Assembly (NCBI GenBank): GCA_014377055.1
Contig: JACMQJ010000485.1
Coordinates: 1 to 7,026 of the forward strand
Length of the DNA: 7,026 nt
Reading direction: 5' to 3'
From: Candidatus Sericytochromatia bacterium
GTDB lineage: Bacteria; Cyanobacteriota; Sericytochromatia; UBA7694; JACMQJ01
The translations under genes and the position numbers were made by a program. Positions 1 to 5,978 of the stretch are shown piece by piece; position 1 is the stretch's first letter; each line of letters starts with the position of its first letter. The notes under the pieces were generated by a model. The model made no database searches, had not been told where the DNA came from, and was given only the letters and a program-made list of their open reading frames with translations.

Positions 1-153
1 GCTAATGCTCCAGCAGGTACTGCTGTAGCAGTTGCTCCTAAAAAAAGCCATAAATTACGTAATGCGGCTTTACTAGTTGGTGGTGCATTAGTAGCTAGAC
101 ATTATTACAAAAAAAATAAAGCTAAAAAATTAGCTATTGCTGCAGGACATTAA
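1..153 (+). CDS. C-terminal end of a small basic single-pass membrane protein (5' truncated)
   Basis: An open frame enters from the left edge and runs for 50 codons to a TAA at 151-153. The visible tail starts with an Ala/Pro/Val-rich stretch (residues 1-13). It continues with a basic patch (KKSHKLR), a short glycine-containing hydrophobic segment (NAALLVGGALVA, about residues 21-32), and a very basic end (HYYKKNKAKK, then LAIAAGH). This looks like a single membrane span with a positively charged C-terminal side, which by the positive-inside rule would lie in the cytoplasm. No family is recognised. The A/P/V-rich start could be a linker or the end of a low-complexity region. The start codon and promoter lie outside the window. 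A strong terminator 40 bp downstream supports this as the real end of a transcribed gene. Confidence 0.7.
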   Translation, partial: ANAPAGTAVAVAPKKSHKLRNAALLVGGALVARHYYKKNKAKKLAIAAGH

Positions 154-191
154 TTTTTAGTTTTTTATAGAAACTATTTAATTTAAAACAA

Positions 192-234
192 AAAAAGAGT
201 AAGTAAAAGATTTAATTTTTTACTTACTCTTTTT
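192..234. terminator. Bidirectional intrinsic terminator
   Basis: A perfect 17-bp inverted repeat (192-208 with 218-234) surrounds a 9-nt loop. The core GAGTAAGT/ACTTACTC is flanked by A-runs on the left and T-runs on the right. Read on either strand it gives a hairpin ending in U-rich sequence. It sits between the convergent small membrane-protein gene (stop at 153) and the peptidase gene (stop at 329), so it can terminate both transcripts. Confidence 0.85.
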
Positions 235-264
235 AATTTATACTTGTTCAAAATATGTCTATGG

Positions 265-286
265 ACAAGGGGTTTAAACTCCTTGT
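265..286. repeat. 22-bp imperfect palindrome in the convergent intergenic region
   Basis: Two abutting 11-base arms (265-275 and 276-286) centred on TTTAAA pair at 10 of 11 positions. The remaining pair is a G-U wobble if read as plus-strand RNA and an A-C mismatch if read as minus-strand RNA. It lies past the stop of the minus-strand peptidase gene and before the shared terminator, so it falls within that gene's 3' untranslated region. No U-run follows it on either strand, so it is not a typical terminator. It could be an RNA-stabilising hairpin, a protein site, or chance. The rest of the 175-bp gap holds only the terminator and AT-rich sequence. Confidence 0.45.
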
Positions 287-328
287 TGATTAAAAAACTA
301 CAAACCAATTTTACTTTAGTATAAAAAA

Positions 329-1648
329 TTAAAACATTGGATGCCAAAGAGGCAATGTCACAACTTCTTGATTTAACATTTCTAATTGTTCAGCACTAAG
401 ATACTTTTTAGGGACTACAAGTTGATAAACATTATCATTAAACCAATCGTCAGACATAATAAAATAACCTTTTTTACCTGATTCAATACCCCAACTATTT
501 TCTACTTTCCATTTAATTGGCTTATCGCCATCGACATCAACACCAACAATAAGCATACAGTGCGTTAGATGTGTATCACCCATTTCTAATCTTGTTTCTC
601 TATCCACACCAAAATCAGTTTGAAATATTAAGTCATAATTAAAAATACCTTTGAGTAATAGTCCTTCTTTTCTAAGACTGTCTTTACCAACATCACAAGA
701 AAAAAGGCAAGGCTCACTATTTTGTAATTTTTCTAAAGCAAATTTTTTAAATTCATCAAAAGGAAGATTAAGGGCTAAATGTTTTTCACCACCAACCATT
801 TTTCTAGTATGGGCAACTGAATACACGTTGTTATAAGGGGTATCAACCATTGGACAATTCCAGATACAAATGTAATCATCAAGTTCGATGCCAACATATT
901 TATCAAAAAATTGGTGAGGAGTAATATCTTTTTCTCTAAAAAACTTTTTATCTTCGTCTCTATAACTCCAATCAAATTTAGTTGGAGGTGTACCAAAAGA
1001 TATAACTAAAATTTTATAAATCTCTTCTGTGAACTTTAACCTTTCTGCTTCAATTTCAGAAATGGATTTACCATCTTTGCTCATATTACGAATAATAGAG
1101 GCGTACTGTCTTAACTTACTAGCAATTACTTCATTGTGTTTTGTTGAGTCCTTTGAATAAGATGTATGTTGCATAACAGAAGCAGGCATAACACCATATT
1201 TTTTGACTAAGTTTACAAACATATACCAGTCGCCACCATCTGGGATTGGATTATCTAAAAACTGTCTAAGAGTTCTTTCGTCATATTCAGTATCTTTAAA
1301 TTGGATCATTTTTTCAAGAAAATAATTGGCTTTTTCAAATTTGTCCCAAAACATCAAATAAGGCCCTGAGTACTCAAAACTTTTTACATTAATCTTTTTT
1401 TGTGTAATATATCTAAGTAAGTTATATGCTGCAAACATCCAGCAAACACCTACTTTTTGCTGTGCTGTAGCCTCTGGTGCAACATCCAATTCATTAGAAA
1501 AACAAAAGTCAAAATTTCTAATTAAATCTCTATTAACAGCTAATTCTTGTAACTCTACTCTACCAACAATATTCATTGCTAATTTGTTAGAATCATTCTC
1601 AGTAAATTTTTTGTTAAGATGGTTAATCAACTCATCATTAATTTTCAT
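329..1648 (-). CDS. pepC: Aminopeptidase C / bleomycin hydrolase family cysteine peptidase (C1B)
   Basis: This 439-residue protein is a cytosolic papain-fold aminopeptidase of the PepC/bleomycin hydrolase family. In that family it forms a hexameric chamber and removes N-terminal residues from peptides. The catalytic set is visible: Gln63 or Gln64 for the oxyanion hole, Cys69 in GVCWMFA, His363 in THCMLIVG, and Asn384 in VENSWG. The family signature after the Asn, GKKGYFIMSDDW with VVPKKYLS, is intact. The C-terminus LPLWHPMF matches the family's LPxWDPM arm that reaches into the active site, here ending soon after the Met. Length is normal for the family and there is no signal peptide. The ATG at 1648 is supported by an AAAGGA ribosome site six bases upstream (1655-1660). 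Oddities: GVCW where GRCW is usual, and WHPM instead of WDPM. The gene stands alone, with its own promoter candidate and a shared terminator. The family call is firm; the physiological substrate is unknown. Confidence 0.93.
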   Translation of the reverse strand: MKINDELINHLNKKFTENDSNKLAMNIVGRVELQELAVNRDLIRNFDFCFSNELDVAPEATAQQKVGVCWMFAAYNLLRYITQKKINVKSFEYSGPYLMFWDKFEKANYFLEKMIQFKDTEYDERTLRQFLDNPIPDGGDWYMFVNLVKKYGVMPASVMQHTSYSKDSTKHNEVIASKLRQYASIIRNMSKDGKSISEIEAERLKFTEEIYKILVISFGTPPTKFDWSYRDEDKKFFREKDITPHQFFDKYVGIELDDYICIWNCPMVDTPYNNVYSVAHTRKMVGGEKHLALNLPFDEFKKFALEKLQNSEPCLFSCDVGKDSLRKEGLLLKGIFNYDLIFQTDFGVDRETRLEMGDTHLTHCMLIVGVDVDGDKPIKWKVENSWGIESGKKGYFIMSDDWFNDNVYQLVVPKKYLSAEQLEMLNQEVVTLPLWHPMF

Positions 1649-1688
1649 GCTTATTCCTTTAATTGATAGCTATTATTTGTTAAGCTAC

Positions 1689-1697
1689 ATTGTAGCA
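1689..1697 (-). promoter_or_regulatory. Extended -10 promoter candidate for pepC
   Basis: On the minus strand the sequence TGC-TACAAT matches an extended -10 (TGn plus a 5/6 TATAAT). No good -35 lies 16-18 bp upstream, which fits extended -10 promoters. Transcription would start near 1682, leaving a leader of roughly 33 nt that contains the AAAGGA ribosome site. The -10 lies within a small dyad, GCTACA-T-TGTAGC (1684-1696), a possible operator. The remainder of the 154-bp gap (1649-1802) is AT-rich, and I see no clear terminator for the upstream gene in it. Confidence 0.5.
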
Positions 1698-1802
1698 ATA
1701 TTAATATCCAATATTCTTTAATTTTAATTAAAAAATAGATTGTATCTTAAATAATTTAAATATCAATGCTAACTATATTTTTAGAATAATATCTTACATT
1801 TA

Positions 1803-3863
1803 TTATATTTCTTCCACTTCAAGACCTATAGCAAACCTACCAAAATCATTAATTAAAGGAATCATAGAAATTGTATTTTTGTCAGCAACAATTATTTCTT
1901 TATTCATATTTACTTCTTTTTCCATAATTATTTTTGGTATATCAGAGCTACTAAATAAACCCATTTGTGACAATTTAGATAAGCTATTACTAATAATAAC
2001 GGTACAAACAGTTGCGACATAACTCTCATCAAATTCTAATGATTCATCCGAAGAATTACCAACTGAATTCATTAAAGTATTTGCCAATTGTTGCATAAAT
2101 GCTCGGTCAGAAATATAAAAAACACGACCTTTTAGCTTTCCATCTATGTTATAACTTATATAAACTATATCTTTTAAAGGATTAGGAAAAGCAACTTTTC
2201 TTAAGCTACCAATATCAACAAGACATTTAAATGAATCTTTAAGAACTGATTTGATAGCATCGACAAATGGTCTTTCGTAAGAAATAGATGCAAGTAATTC
2301 ATTATACCAAGTTTGTATTTTTAGAGCATCATCAAGAGTATTTTCATCTACAAAGCCTAATTTAACCAAGGCTTCACCAATATAATTAACATCTTGATTA
2401 GTTTGAACATATTCAAGAGCTTGCTCTATCTGTGATTGATCAATTAGATCCAGATTTACCATTAACTCGCCAATTCTAACCCAAACAATTTTTTCATCTA
2501 TCTGAGAATTAGTTTTATATTCCAAAATCTCTTGAGAGGCAAGCTTCAATACTAGCTTTAAAAAAGATGTTTTACTATTTTTAAAGCTTTCTCTATGCTT
2601 CCAATAAGTATCAAGTAACGATGACTTCTCGTCAATTATTCTTAATCTATTAGCTAGTTGCTGATTATCAGGATCTGAAATAATACCTCTTCCTTTTTGA
2701 TTAAAAATAGGTATTATCAAGTCAAGCATTGGTGAAACAGGTTTTTCTTCTATAATTTGTGGATTAATTATCTGTGCAGGTATTACATTGTTAATTTGAG
2801 ATGGTTGGTTAAAAGCCAGTGCTGTATTGGTCTGCTTATCTATTTTTGGTATATCTACAATTATTTGTGTTGACTCTTGCTTTACATATTCAGCTTTTTC
2901 AAACATACGAGAGACCCATTTTTGAATTTTCAAACAAAATCCTAAATTAGTTTCACTTAGAAATTTGAGTTCAACTAAAGTTTTGCCTAAAATTGATCCT
3001 GTATGTGCTTTTTGATATTCGATGGCTTTATTCATATTTAATTCAGAAATAACTTTACCTTCCGAGATAAGATCCTCAAGCTTTATAATCCCTAGATCTT
3101 TAACTGTTGCTTCTGTTTTTATAAAACTAATTGTTCTCTCAATATCTAATGTATAAAGGGTATTGGCAAACTCAGTAAAGCTTGAATTATGCGTATTATT
3201 GTATGATTGAAATAATTTATATAAGCTACTTTTACCGTCAATTAACTTCAAAATTAGGTATTCATCAATAGGTAATGAAAGATCATTAATCATAGTTTTA
3301 CCTTTGTCTGTTAATTTTGGTATTAACAAGCTAGTTACCAATTCAAAAGATGAGCCTTTAATTGTTATTGCTGAAGTTTTATCTGTACTTTGTTTAATAA
3401 TTTTTTCTGAGTCCACAGTTTTTGCAGAATTTTGTAAACTAGTTATATTTTTTTTAAAATCAGTAAAGCTATTGATAGTATTAGGTGGTGAAGGTGGCAT
3501 AGGAGGTTTTAAGCTTGATTTTATACCTCCTCCAATTGATGGAGACTTTATTTCTCTAACGCTGTCTGAGCCATCATTAAATGGTCTTATGCTTGATTGA
3601 ACTGGTTTAGATGGATTATTTTCTTCGTCAATAGTTTTATCTAAAAGAGGGTTACTGCCCGATATTGATATAGGTTTTAAAGGTTGAGTATTTATTTTTG
3701 GTGAATCAATATTATTGGAAGAATCTTTTATTTCTGAGATTTTATTTTTTAGTAACTCAAGATCTTCGAGATACTTTGACTTAAATTCATCAGGTAATAA
3801 GTCAGAGTAGGTAAATAACGAATTTAGTTTTTGGAAAATTTCAAATTTTTCTGATTTGTTCAT
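1803..3863 (-). CDS. Multidomain protein: duplicated MshEN-like modules plus CheX-like C-terminal domain
   Basis: No named gene is recognised. The 686-residue product has no signal peptide or membrane span, so it is probably cytoplasmic. It begins with a charged helical stretch (1-50), then a Ser/Pro-rich linker (about 54-130, with PPMPPSPP). Two related blocks follow. Each has a helical module carrying LIPxxxxKGxxxI and IDGKSS/IDEKSS, then a module like the MshEN/GspE N-terminal domain (about 257-322 and 457-525) with paired motifs such as RIGELMVNLDLI and IGEALVKLGFVDENTLDDALKIQ. MshEN domains in other proteins bind cyclic di-GMP; here the motifs are only partly kept. Residues about 530-686 resemble CheX (DGKLKGRVF...FMQQLANTLM...SNSLSKLSQMG...FAIGLEVEE), but the usual catalytic Glu and Asn are replaced by Thr. 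A TTG at 3908 would add 15 residues. I chose the ATG at 3863 because that TTG directly abuts the -10 box and would lie upstream of the transcript start. The ribosome site is weak. A signalling scaffold is likely by inference. Confidence 0.8.
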   Translation of the reverse strand: MNKSEKFEIFQKLNSLFTYSDLLPDEFKSKYLEDLELLKNKISEIKDSSNNIDSPKINTQPLKPISISGSNPLLDKTIDEENNPSKPVQSSIRPFNDGSDSVREIKSPSIGGGIKSSLKPPMPPSPPNTINSFTDFKKNITSLQNSAKTVDSEKIIKQSTDKTSAITIKGSSFELVTSLLIPKLTDKGKTMINDLSLPIDEYLILKLIDGKSSLYKLFQSYNNTHNSSFTEFANTLYTLDIERTISFIKTEATVKDLGIIKLEDLISEGKVISELNMNKAIEYQKAHTGSILGKTLVELKFLSETNLGFCLKIQKWVSRMFEKAEYVKQESTQIIVDIPKIDKQTNTALAFNQPSQINNVIPAQIINPQIIEEKPVSPMLDLIIPIFNQKGRGIISDPDNQQLANRLRIIDEKSSLLDTYWKHRESFKNSKTSFLKLVLKLASQEILEYKTNSQIDEKIVWVRIGELMVNLDLIDQSQIEQALEYVQTNQDVNYIGEALVKLGFVDENTLDDALKIQTWYNELLASISYERPFVDAIKSVLKDSFKCLVDIGSLRKVAFPNPLKDIVYISYNIDGKLKGRVFYISDRAFMQQLANTLMNSVGNSSDESLEFDESYVATVCTVIISNSLSKLSQMGLFSSSDIPKIIMEKEVNMNKEIIVADKNTISMIPLINDFGRFAIGLEVEEI

Positions 3864-3899
3864 GCAACTTTTTATTAATATGTAACTGATTATATGTAT

Positions 3900-3927
3900 A
3901 TTATACAAACGGATAAAATTCCTGCAA
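3900..3927 (-). promoter_or_regulatory. Sigma70-type promoter for the MshEN/CheX-like gene
   Basis: On the minus strand there is a perfect TATAAT (3900-3905), with TTGCAG (3922-3927) 16 bp upstream as a partial -35. A second TATAAT occurs at 3889-3894 without a good -35. Initiation near 3893 would give a leader of about 30 nt before the ATG at 3863. This placement argues against the TTG at 3906-3908 as the start codon. Confidence 0.55.
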
Positions 3928-3929
3928 GT

Positions 3930-3979
3930 AAAAAATTTAATACATTACAAAATTAATAGAACTTTTTGATGTATTAAAT
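3930..3979 (-). terminator. Likely intrinsic terminator of the lipocalin gene
   Basis: An 11-bp perfect inverted repeat (3935-3945 with 3969-3979) encloses a 23-nt loop. On the minus strand it is followed by a run of six Ts (3930-3935). It begins 15 bp past the lipocalin stop and just upstream of the next gene's promoter. The stem is AT-rich and the loop long, so termination may be inefficient. Confidence 0.5.
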
Positions 3980-3993
3980 CTAATTATTTCTAA

Positions 3994-4602
3994 TTATTTT
4001 ACTCCAACAGTGCTTTTTGTAGGTGCAGGTCTATAGTGTGCTGTTTTCTTTAACTTTGATATATCAAAATCTTTAGCCTTAGCTTTTTCTATTAATTCTT
4101 GGTATAACTCCTCATCCATTTTTGGTGTTCTTGACAAAATCCAAAGATTTTTTCTGTTTGGAGTACCAACAACGGCATATTTATAATCTTTATCTAAATC
4201 AATAATCCAATAATCACCTTTTAGAACTGGGAAAAATTGAACCTTTAATTTTGAGTTATTTGAACCCTTGACAGGATATGCTTTACCATCTATTGATTCT
4301 GACTTATCTTCCAAGAAGTCTTTGGTACATTGATTATGAACGGTGACATAACCTTTATCGGTTACAGCATATTCAGCTACAGTATTACTGCAATTCTTTT
4401 CAAACATATAAGGTATAACAGCTATTTCATACCATTTACCAGCATACTTATCTAAGTCAACAGATTGAACTGTTTCTAAATCTTTAAAATTTTTCTTTGA
4501 ATAAAAATAGTAACCAACAGCCAAAGCTCCAAGACCCAATCCAATTAAAGATTTGTAGCTTGAAGGGTTTGAATTATTATCTTTTATTTCTTCTTCCATC
4601 AT
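3994..4602 (-). CDS. Blc-type lipocalin with an N-terminal membrane anchor
   Basis: This 202-residue protein is a bacterial lipocalin of the Blc/apolipoprotein D group. These are eight-stranded barrels that bind fatty acids or lysophospholipids and usually sit on the periplasmic face of the outer membrane. Visible signatures are the first-strand motif YAGKWYEIAVIPYMFEKNC (53-71, GxW at 55-57), GKAYPV (106-111), LKVQFFPV, YWIIDLDKDYKYAVVGTP, and LWILSRTP (153-160). Cys71 and Cys92 fall where related lipocalins carry a conserved cysteine pair. E. coli Blc has a lipoprotein signal and lipobox; this protein instead has an acidic N-terminus (MMEEE) and a Gly-rich hydrophobic segment (about 16-34) with no lipobox cysteine, so it is probably a membrane-anchored form. 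The ATG at 4602 is preferred. A GTG at 4614 would add four residues but lies inside the AGGTGG ribosome site. The C-terminus extends about ten residues beyond the barrel helix. It diverges from recX. I leave the gene symbol blank because the anchor differs from true Blc. Confidence 0.88.
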   Translation of the reverse strand: MMEEEIKDNNSNPSSYKSLIGLGLGALAVGYYFYSKKNFKDLETVQSVDLDKYAGKWYEIAVIPYMFEKNCSNTVAEYAVTDKGYVTVHNQCTKDFLEDKSESIDGKAYPVKGSNNSKLKVQFFPVLKGDYWIIDLDKDYKYAVVGTPNRKNLWILSRTPKMDEELYQELIEKAKAKDFDISKLKKTAHYRPAPTKSTVGVK

Positions 4603-4610
4603 TTTTACAA

Positions 4611-4616
4611 CCACCT
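4611..4616 (-). promoter_or_regulatory. Shine-Dalgarno site that fixes the lipocalin start
   Basis: AGGTGG on the minus strand lies 8 nt before the ATG at 4602 and 11 nt before the adjacent ATG at 4599. The upstream GTG codon (4612-4614) is part of this site and has no ribosome site of its own, so it is unlikely to be the start. Confidence 0.7.
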
Positions 4617-4641
4617 AAAAAACTTAATATTTCTTAATAAT

Positions 4642-4647
4642 ACTATA
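4642..4647 (-). promoter_or_regulatory. Weak -10 candidate for the lipocalin gene
   Basis: TATAGT on the minus strand matches TATAAT at 5 of 6 positions and lies within the 8-bp palindrome ACTATAGT (4642-4649). It is about 40 bp upstream of the ATG. No convincing -35 is visible, only a TTAAAT with a short 15-bp spacer. It is the best -10 candidate I found in the divergent lipocalin/recX gap. Confidence 0.3.
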
Positions 4648-4690
4648 GTCTAGCATAAAAAGATTTAATTTGTTAGTTATTTTTAAATAA

Positions 4691-4718
4691 TTAAAGCTCA
4701 TTTTTTGGTTATCATAAT
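4691..4718 (+). promoter_or_regulatory. Weak promoter candidate for recX
   Basis: TTAAAG (4691-4696) and CATAAT (4713-4718) are spaced by 16 bp on the plus strand, giving a leader of about 37 nt. An alternative pair, TAGTCA (4722-4727) and TATTAT (4745-4750) with a 17-bp spacer, matches slightly better but would leave the mRNA almost leaderless. Neither is strong, and I see no LexA-like operator. Confidence 0.25.
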
Positions 4719-4762
4719 AATTAGTCAAATTAATCTTTTAAATTTATTATGAGCAAATAATT

Positions 4763-5272
4763 ATGAATTCATTTAAATCTACAAAATTTGGTTCTAAGCC
4801 TGTTAAGCCTGCTGAAAAGGTTGAAGATGTTACCAATTATGGTCTTTGGCATCTAGGTAGAAGAGATCATTCTAAGCACGAACTAAAAATTAAATTAGGC
4901 AGAAAAACAGATAATGATGAATGGATTGAAGAAGCAATAGAGCAACTTGATAAATCAGGTTTTTTGGATGATCAAAGGTTTGTTGACAACTTTTTAAGAG
5001 AATATAATCAGTTTAAAAAATTTGGACCAACACGCATCAAGCAAGAGTTTAGGATCAAGGGAATAGACAATGAGCTTGTCAGATCGACTATGGAACAATC
5101 TGAATTTGACTATTTTGAATCAGCACTTGAATATATGAATAATAAATATAGTTACCCTATTGAGGATAGAAAAGAAAAAGATAAAATAACCCGTTTTTTA
5201 TTAACTAGAGGCTTTACTTTTGATATGATTAAATATGCTTTTGCCGATCATTTAAAAGAAAATGACGAATGA
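4763..5272 (+). CDS. recX: Regulatory protein RecX
   Basis: RecX binds RecA filaments and limits their extension and activity during recombination and the SOS response. The 169-residue protein shows the three tandem three-helix repeats of the family. The first, about 23-63, carries GLWHLGRRDHSKHELKIKL. The second, about 64-110, carries GFLDDQRFVDNFL and FGPTRIKQEFRIKGI. The third, about 115-165, includes KITRFLLTRGFTFDMIKYAF. The first 20 residues are a polar, lysine-rich leader. RDHS and GPxRIxxE resemble gammaproteobacterial RecX. Length is typical. The ribosome site is poor, only GAG nine bases upstream, which suits a low-level regulator. A three-codon ATG-AGC-AAA-TAA frame ends two bases before the start. 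The gene is not next to recA here, although recX commonly follows recA. It converges with the PAP2 gene with only 16 bp between stop codons. Confidence 0.92.
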   Translation: MNSFKSTKFGSKPVKPAEKVEDVTNYGLWHLGRRDHSKHELKIKLGRKTDNDEWIEEAIEQLDKSGFLDDQRFVDNFLREYNQFKKFGPTRIKQEFRIKGIDNELVRSTMEQSEFDYFESALEYMNNKYSYPIEDRKEKDKITRFLLTRGFTFDMIKYAFADHLKENDE

Positions 5273-5288
5273 AGATATACTCAAATAA

Positions 5289-5924
5289 CTAAATGCTTGA
5301 TACGGCTACAATTTTATCTTTTATTTTTGGACGATAAAGTATTATAGTTAGGCTAATAAATGCTAATACTATACCTCCAAATACATCATAAATAGTATGT
5401 TGCTTAGTACTCATAACAGACCAAACTATAGCTAATAACCAACATACAGTAAAAATTCGTATATATTTGTTTTTATGCTTATTCAAAAAATAAGTAGAAA
5501 CAATAGAATTAGATATATGTAGAGAAGGAAAGCAATTATAAGTATTATCGTATTCTTTAATTAGCTTTATAAAGTTTGATGTAATAGTATTATCTTGTAT
5601 GTATGGCAAATAATCATTAAATGTTATTTTTGTAGGTAAAAAGATAAAAAATAATGAAGCTATAACTGAATTAGTTAAAATAACTTTAATACACTTGATA
5701 CAATTTTCTTTTGAGCTAAAGATAAAGCCAGCAATAAGAAGAAAGAAAAAAGACATGTAAACCCAAACAGCTATGTAATTAGGCTTAATCCAAATATCAA
5801 TATATGTAAGTGGTAATTCTATCGGCTGATACGGAGTCAACTTTTTGACTAAATAATAGCAACTTCCGACAATACTTTGAGTAAATATATAGTATTTAAT
5901 ATTTAAAAGCTGTTTATAGTTCAT
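5289..5924 (-). CDS. PAP2-family (AUR1-like) integral membrane phosphatase/transferase
   Basis: This 211-residue membrane protein carries the second and third signature motifs of the PAP2 superfamily: CFPSLHIS (131-138, His136) and STKQHTIYDVFGG (172-184, His176 and Asp180). The histidines act as acid and nucleophile in phosphate-ester chemistry. The CFPSLH form and the SxxxHxxxD spacing resemble the AUR1-like PAP2_3 subgroup, whose members include inositol phosphorylceramide synthases and lipid phosphatases. The classical first motif KxxxxxxRP is not visible, as is common in that subgroup. Hydrophobic segments lie at about 8-25, 50-69, 78-97, 156-171 and 182-197, placing the active site near a membrane face. 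The substrate is probably a lipid phosphate but cannot be named. An in-frame stop five codons upstream leaves the ATG at 5924 as the first ATG, though no clear ribosome site precedes it. It is transcribed divergently from the MMPL transporter. Confidence 0.85.
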   Translation of the reverse strand: MNYKQLLNIKYYIFTQSIVGSCYYLVKKLTPYQPIELPLTYIDIWIKPNYIAVWVYMSFFFLLIAGFIFSSKENCIKCIKVILTNSVIASLFFIFLPTKITFNDYLPYIQDNTITSNFIKLIKEYDNTYNCFPSLHISNSIVSTYFLNKHKNKYIRIFTVCWLLAIVWSVMSTKQHTIYDVFGGIVLAFISLTIILYRPKIKDKIVAVSSI

Positions 5925-5969
5925 GGAATCATAATTTTAGGTATTTCTTCTATACATTCTTTAATCTTG

Positions 5970-5978
5970 TGCTATTAT
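5970..5978 (+). promoter_or_regulatory. Extended -10 candidate for the MMPL gene, overlapping the PAP2 -10
   Basis: On the plus strand TGC-TATTAT is an extended -10 (5/6 match). It overlaps the opposing TATAAT by five bases (5974-5978). No good -35 is seen. Initiation near 5985 would give the transporter mRNA a leader of about 53 nt. Simultaneous use of both promoters at this site seems unlikely. Confidence 0.4.

Noticed and set aside
651..996. Short open frames on both strands inside the peptidase gene (651-836 plus; 775-996 minus)
   Set aside because: Both lie wholly within the well-supported pepC frame, have no recognisable motifs, and are by-products of AT-rich coding sequence.
1735..1802. 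Search for a terminator after the multidomain gene
   Set aside because: Only the very short AT palindrome TTAAAT-A-ATTTAA was seen (about 1747-1759), with no GC in the stem; not enough to call.
3304..3600. 98-codon plus-strand frame antisense to the multidomain gene
   Set aside because: It mirrors the Ser/Pro-rich linker and first helical module of the real gene. Its composition (PPPID, GGEGGIGG) is explained by the complement of those codons.
3906..3908. TTG start giving a 701-residue product
   Set aside because: It directly abuts the -10 box of the gene's own promoter candidate and has no ribosome site; the ATG at 3863 is preferred.
4749..4760. Three-codon ATG-AGC-AAA-TAA frame just before recX, considered as a leader peptide or translational coupling element
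   Set aside because: It is too short, has no ribosome site of its own, and such frames are common by chance in AT-rich DNA. Kept only as a remark under recX.
5305..5340. TTTATC/GATAAA inverted repeat near the PAP2 stop, considered as a terminator for recX or PAP2
   Set aside because: The stem is only 6 bp of A/T-rich pairs within the PAP2 coding end, with no suitable T-run for either gene.
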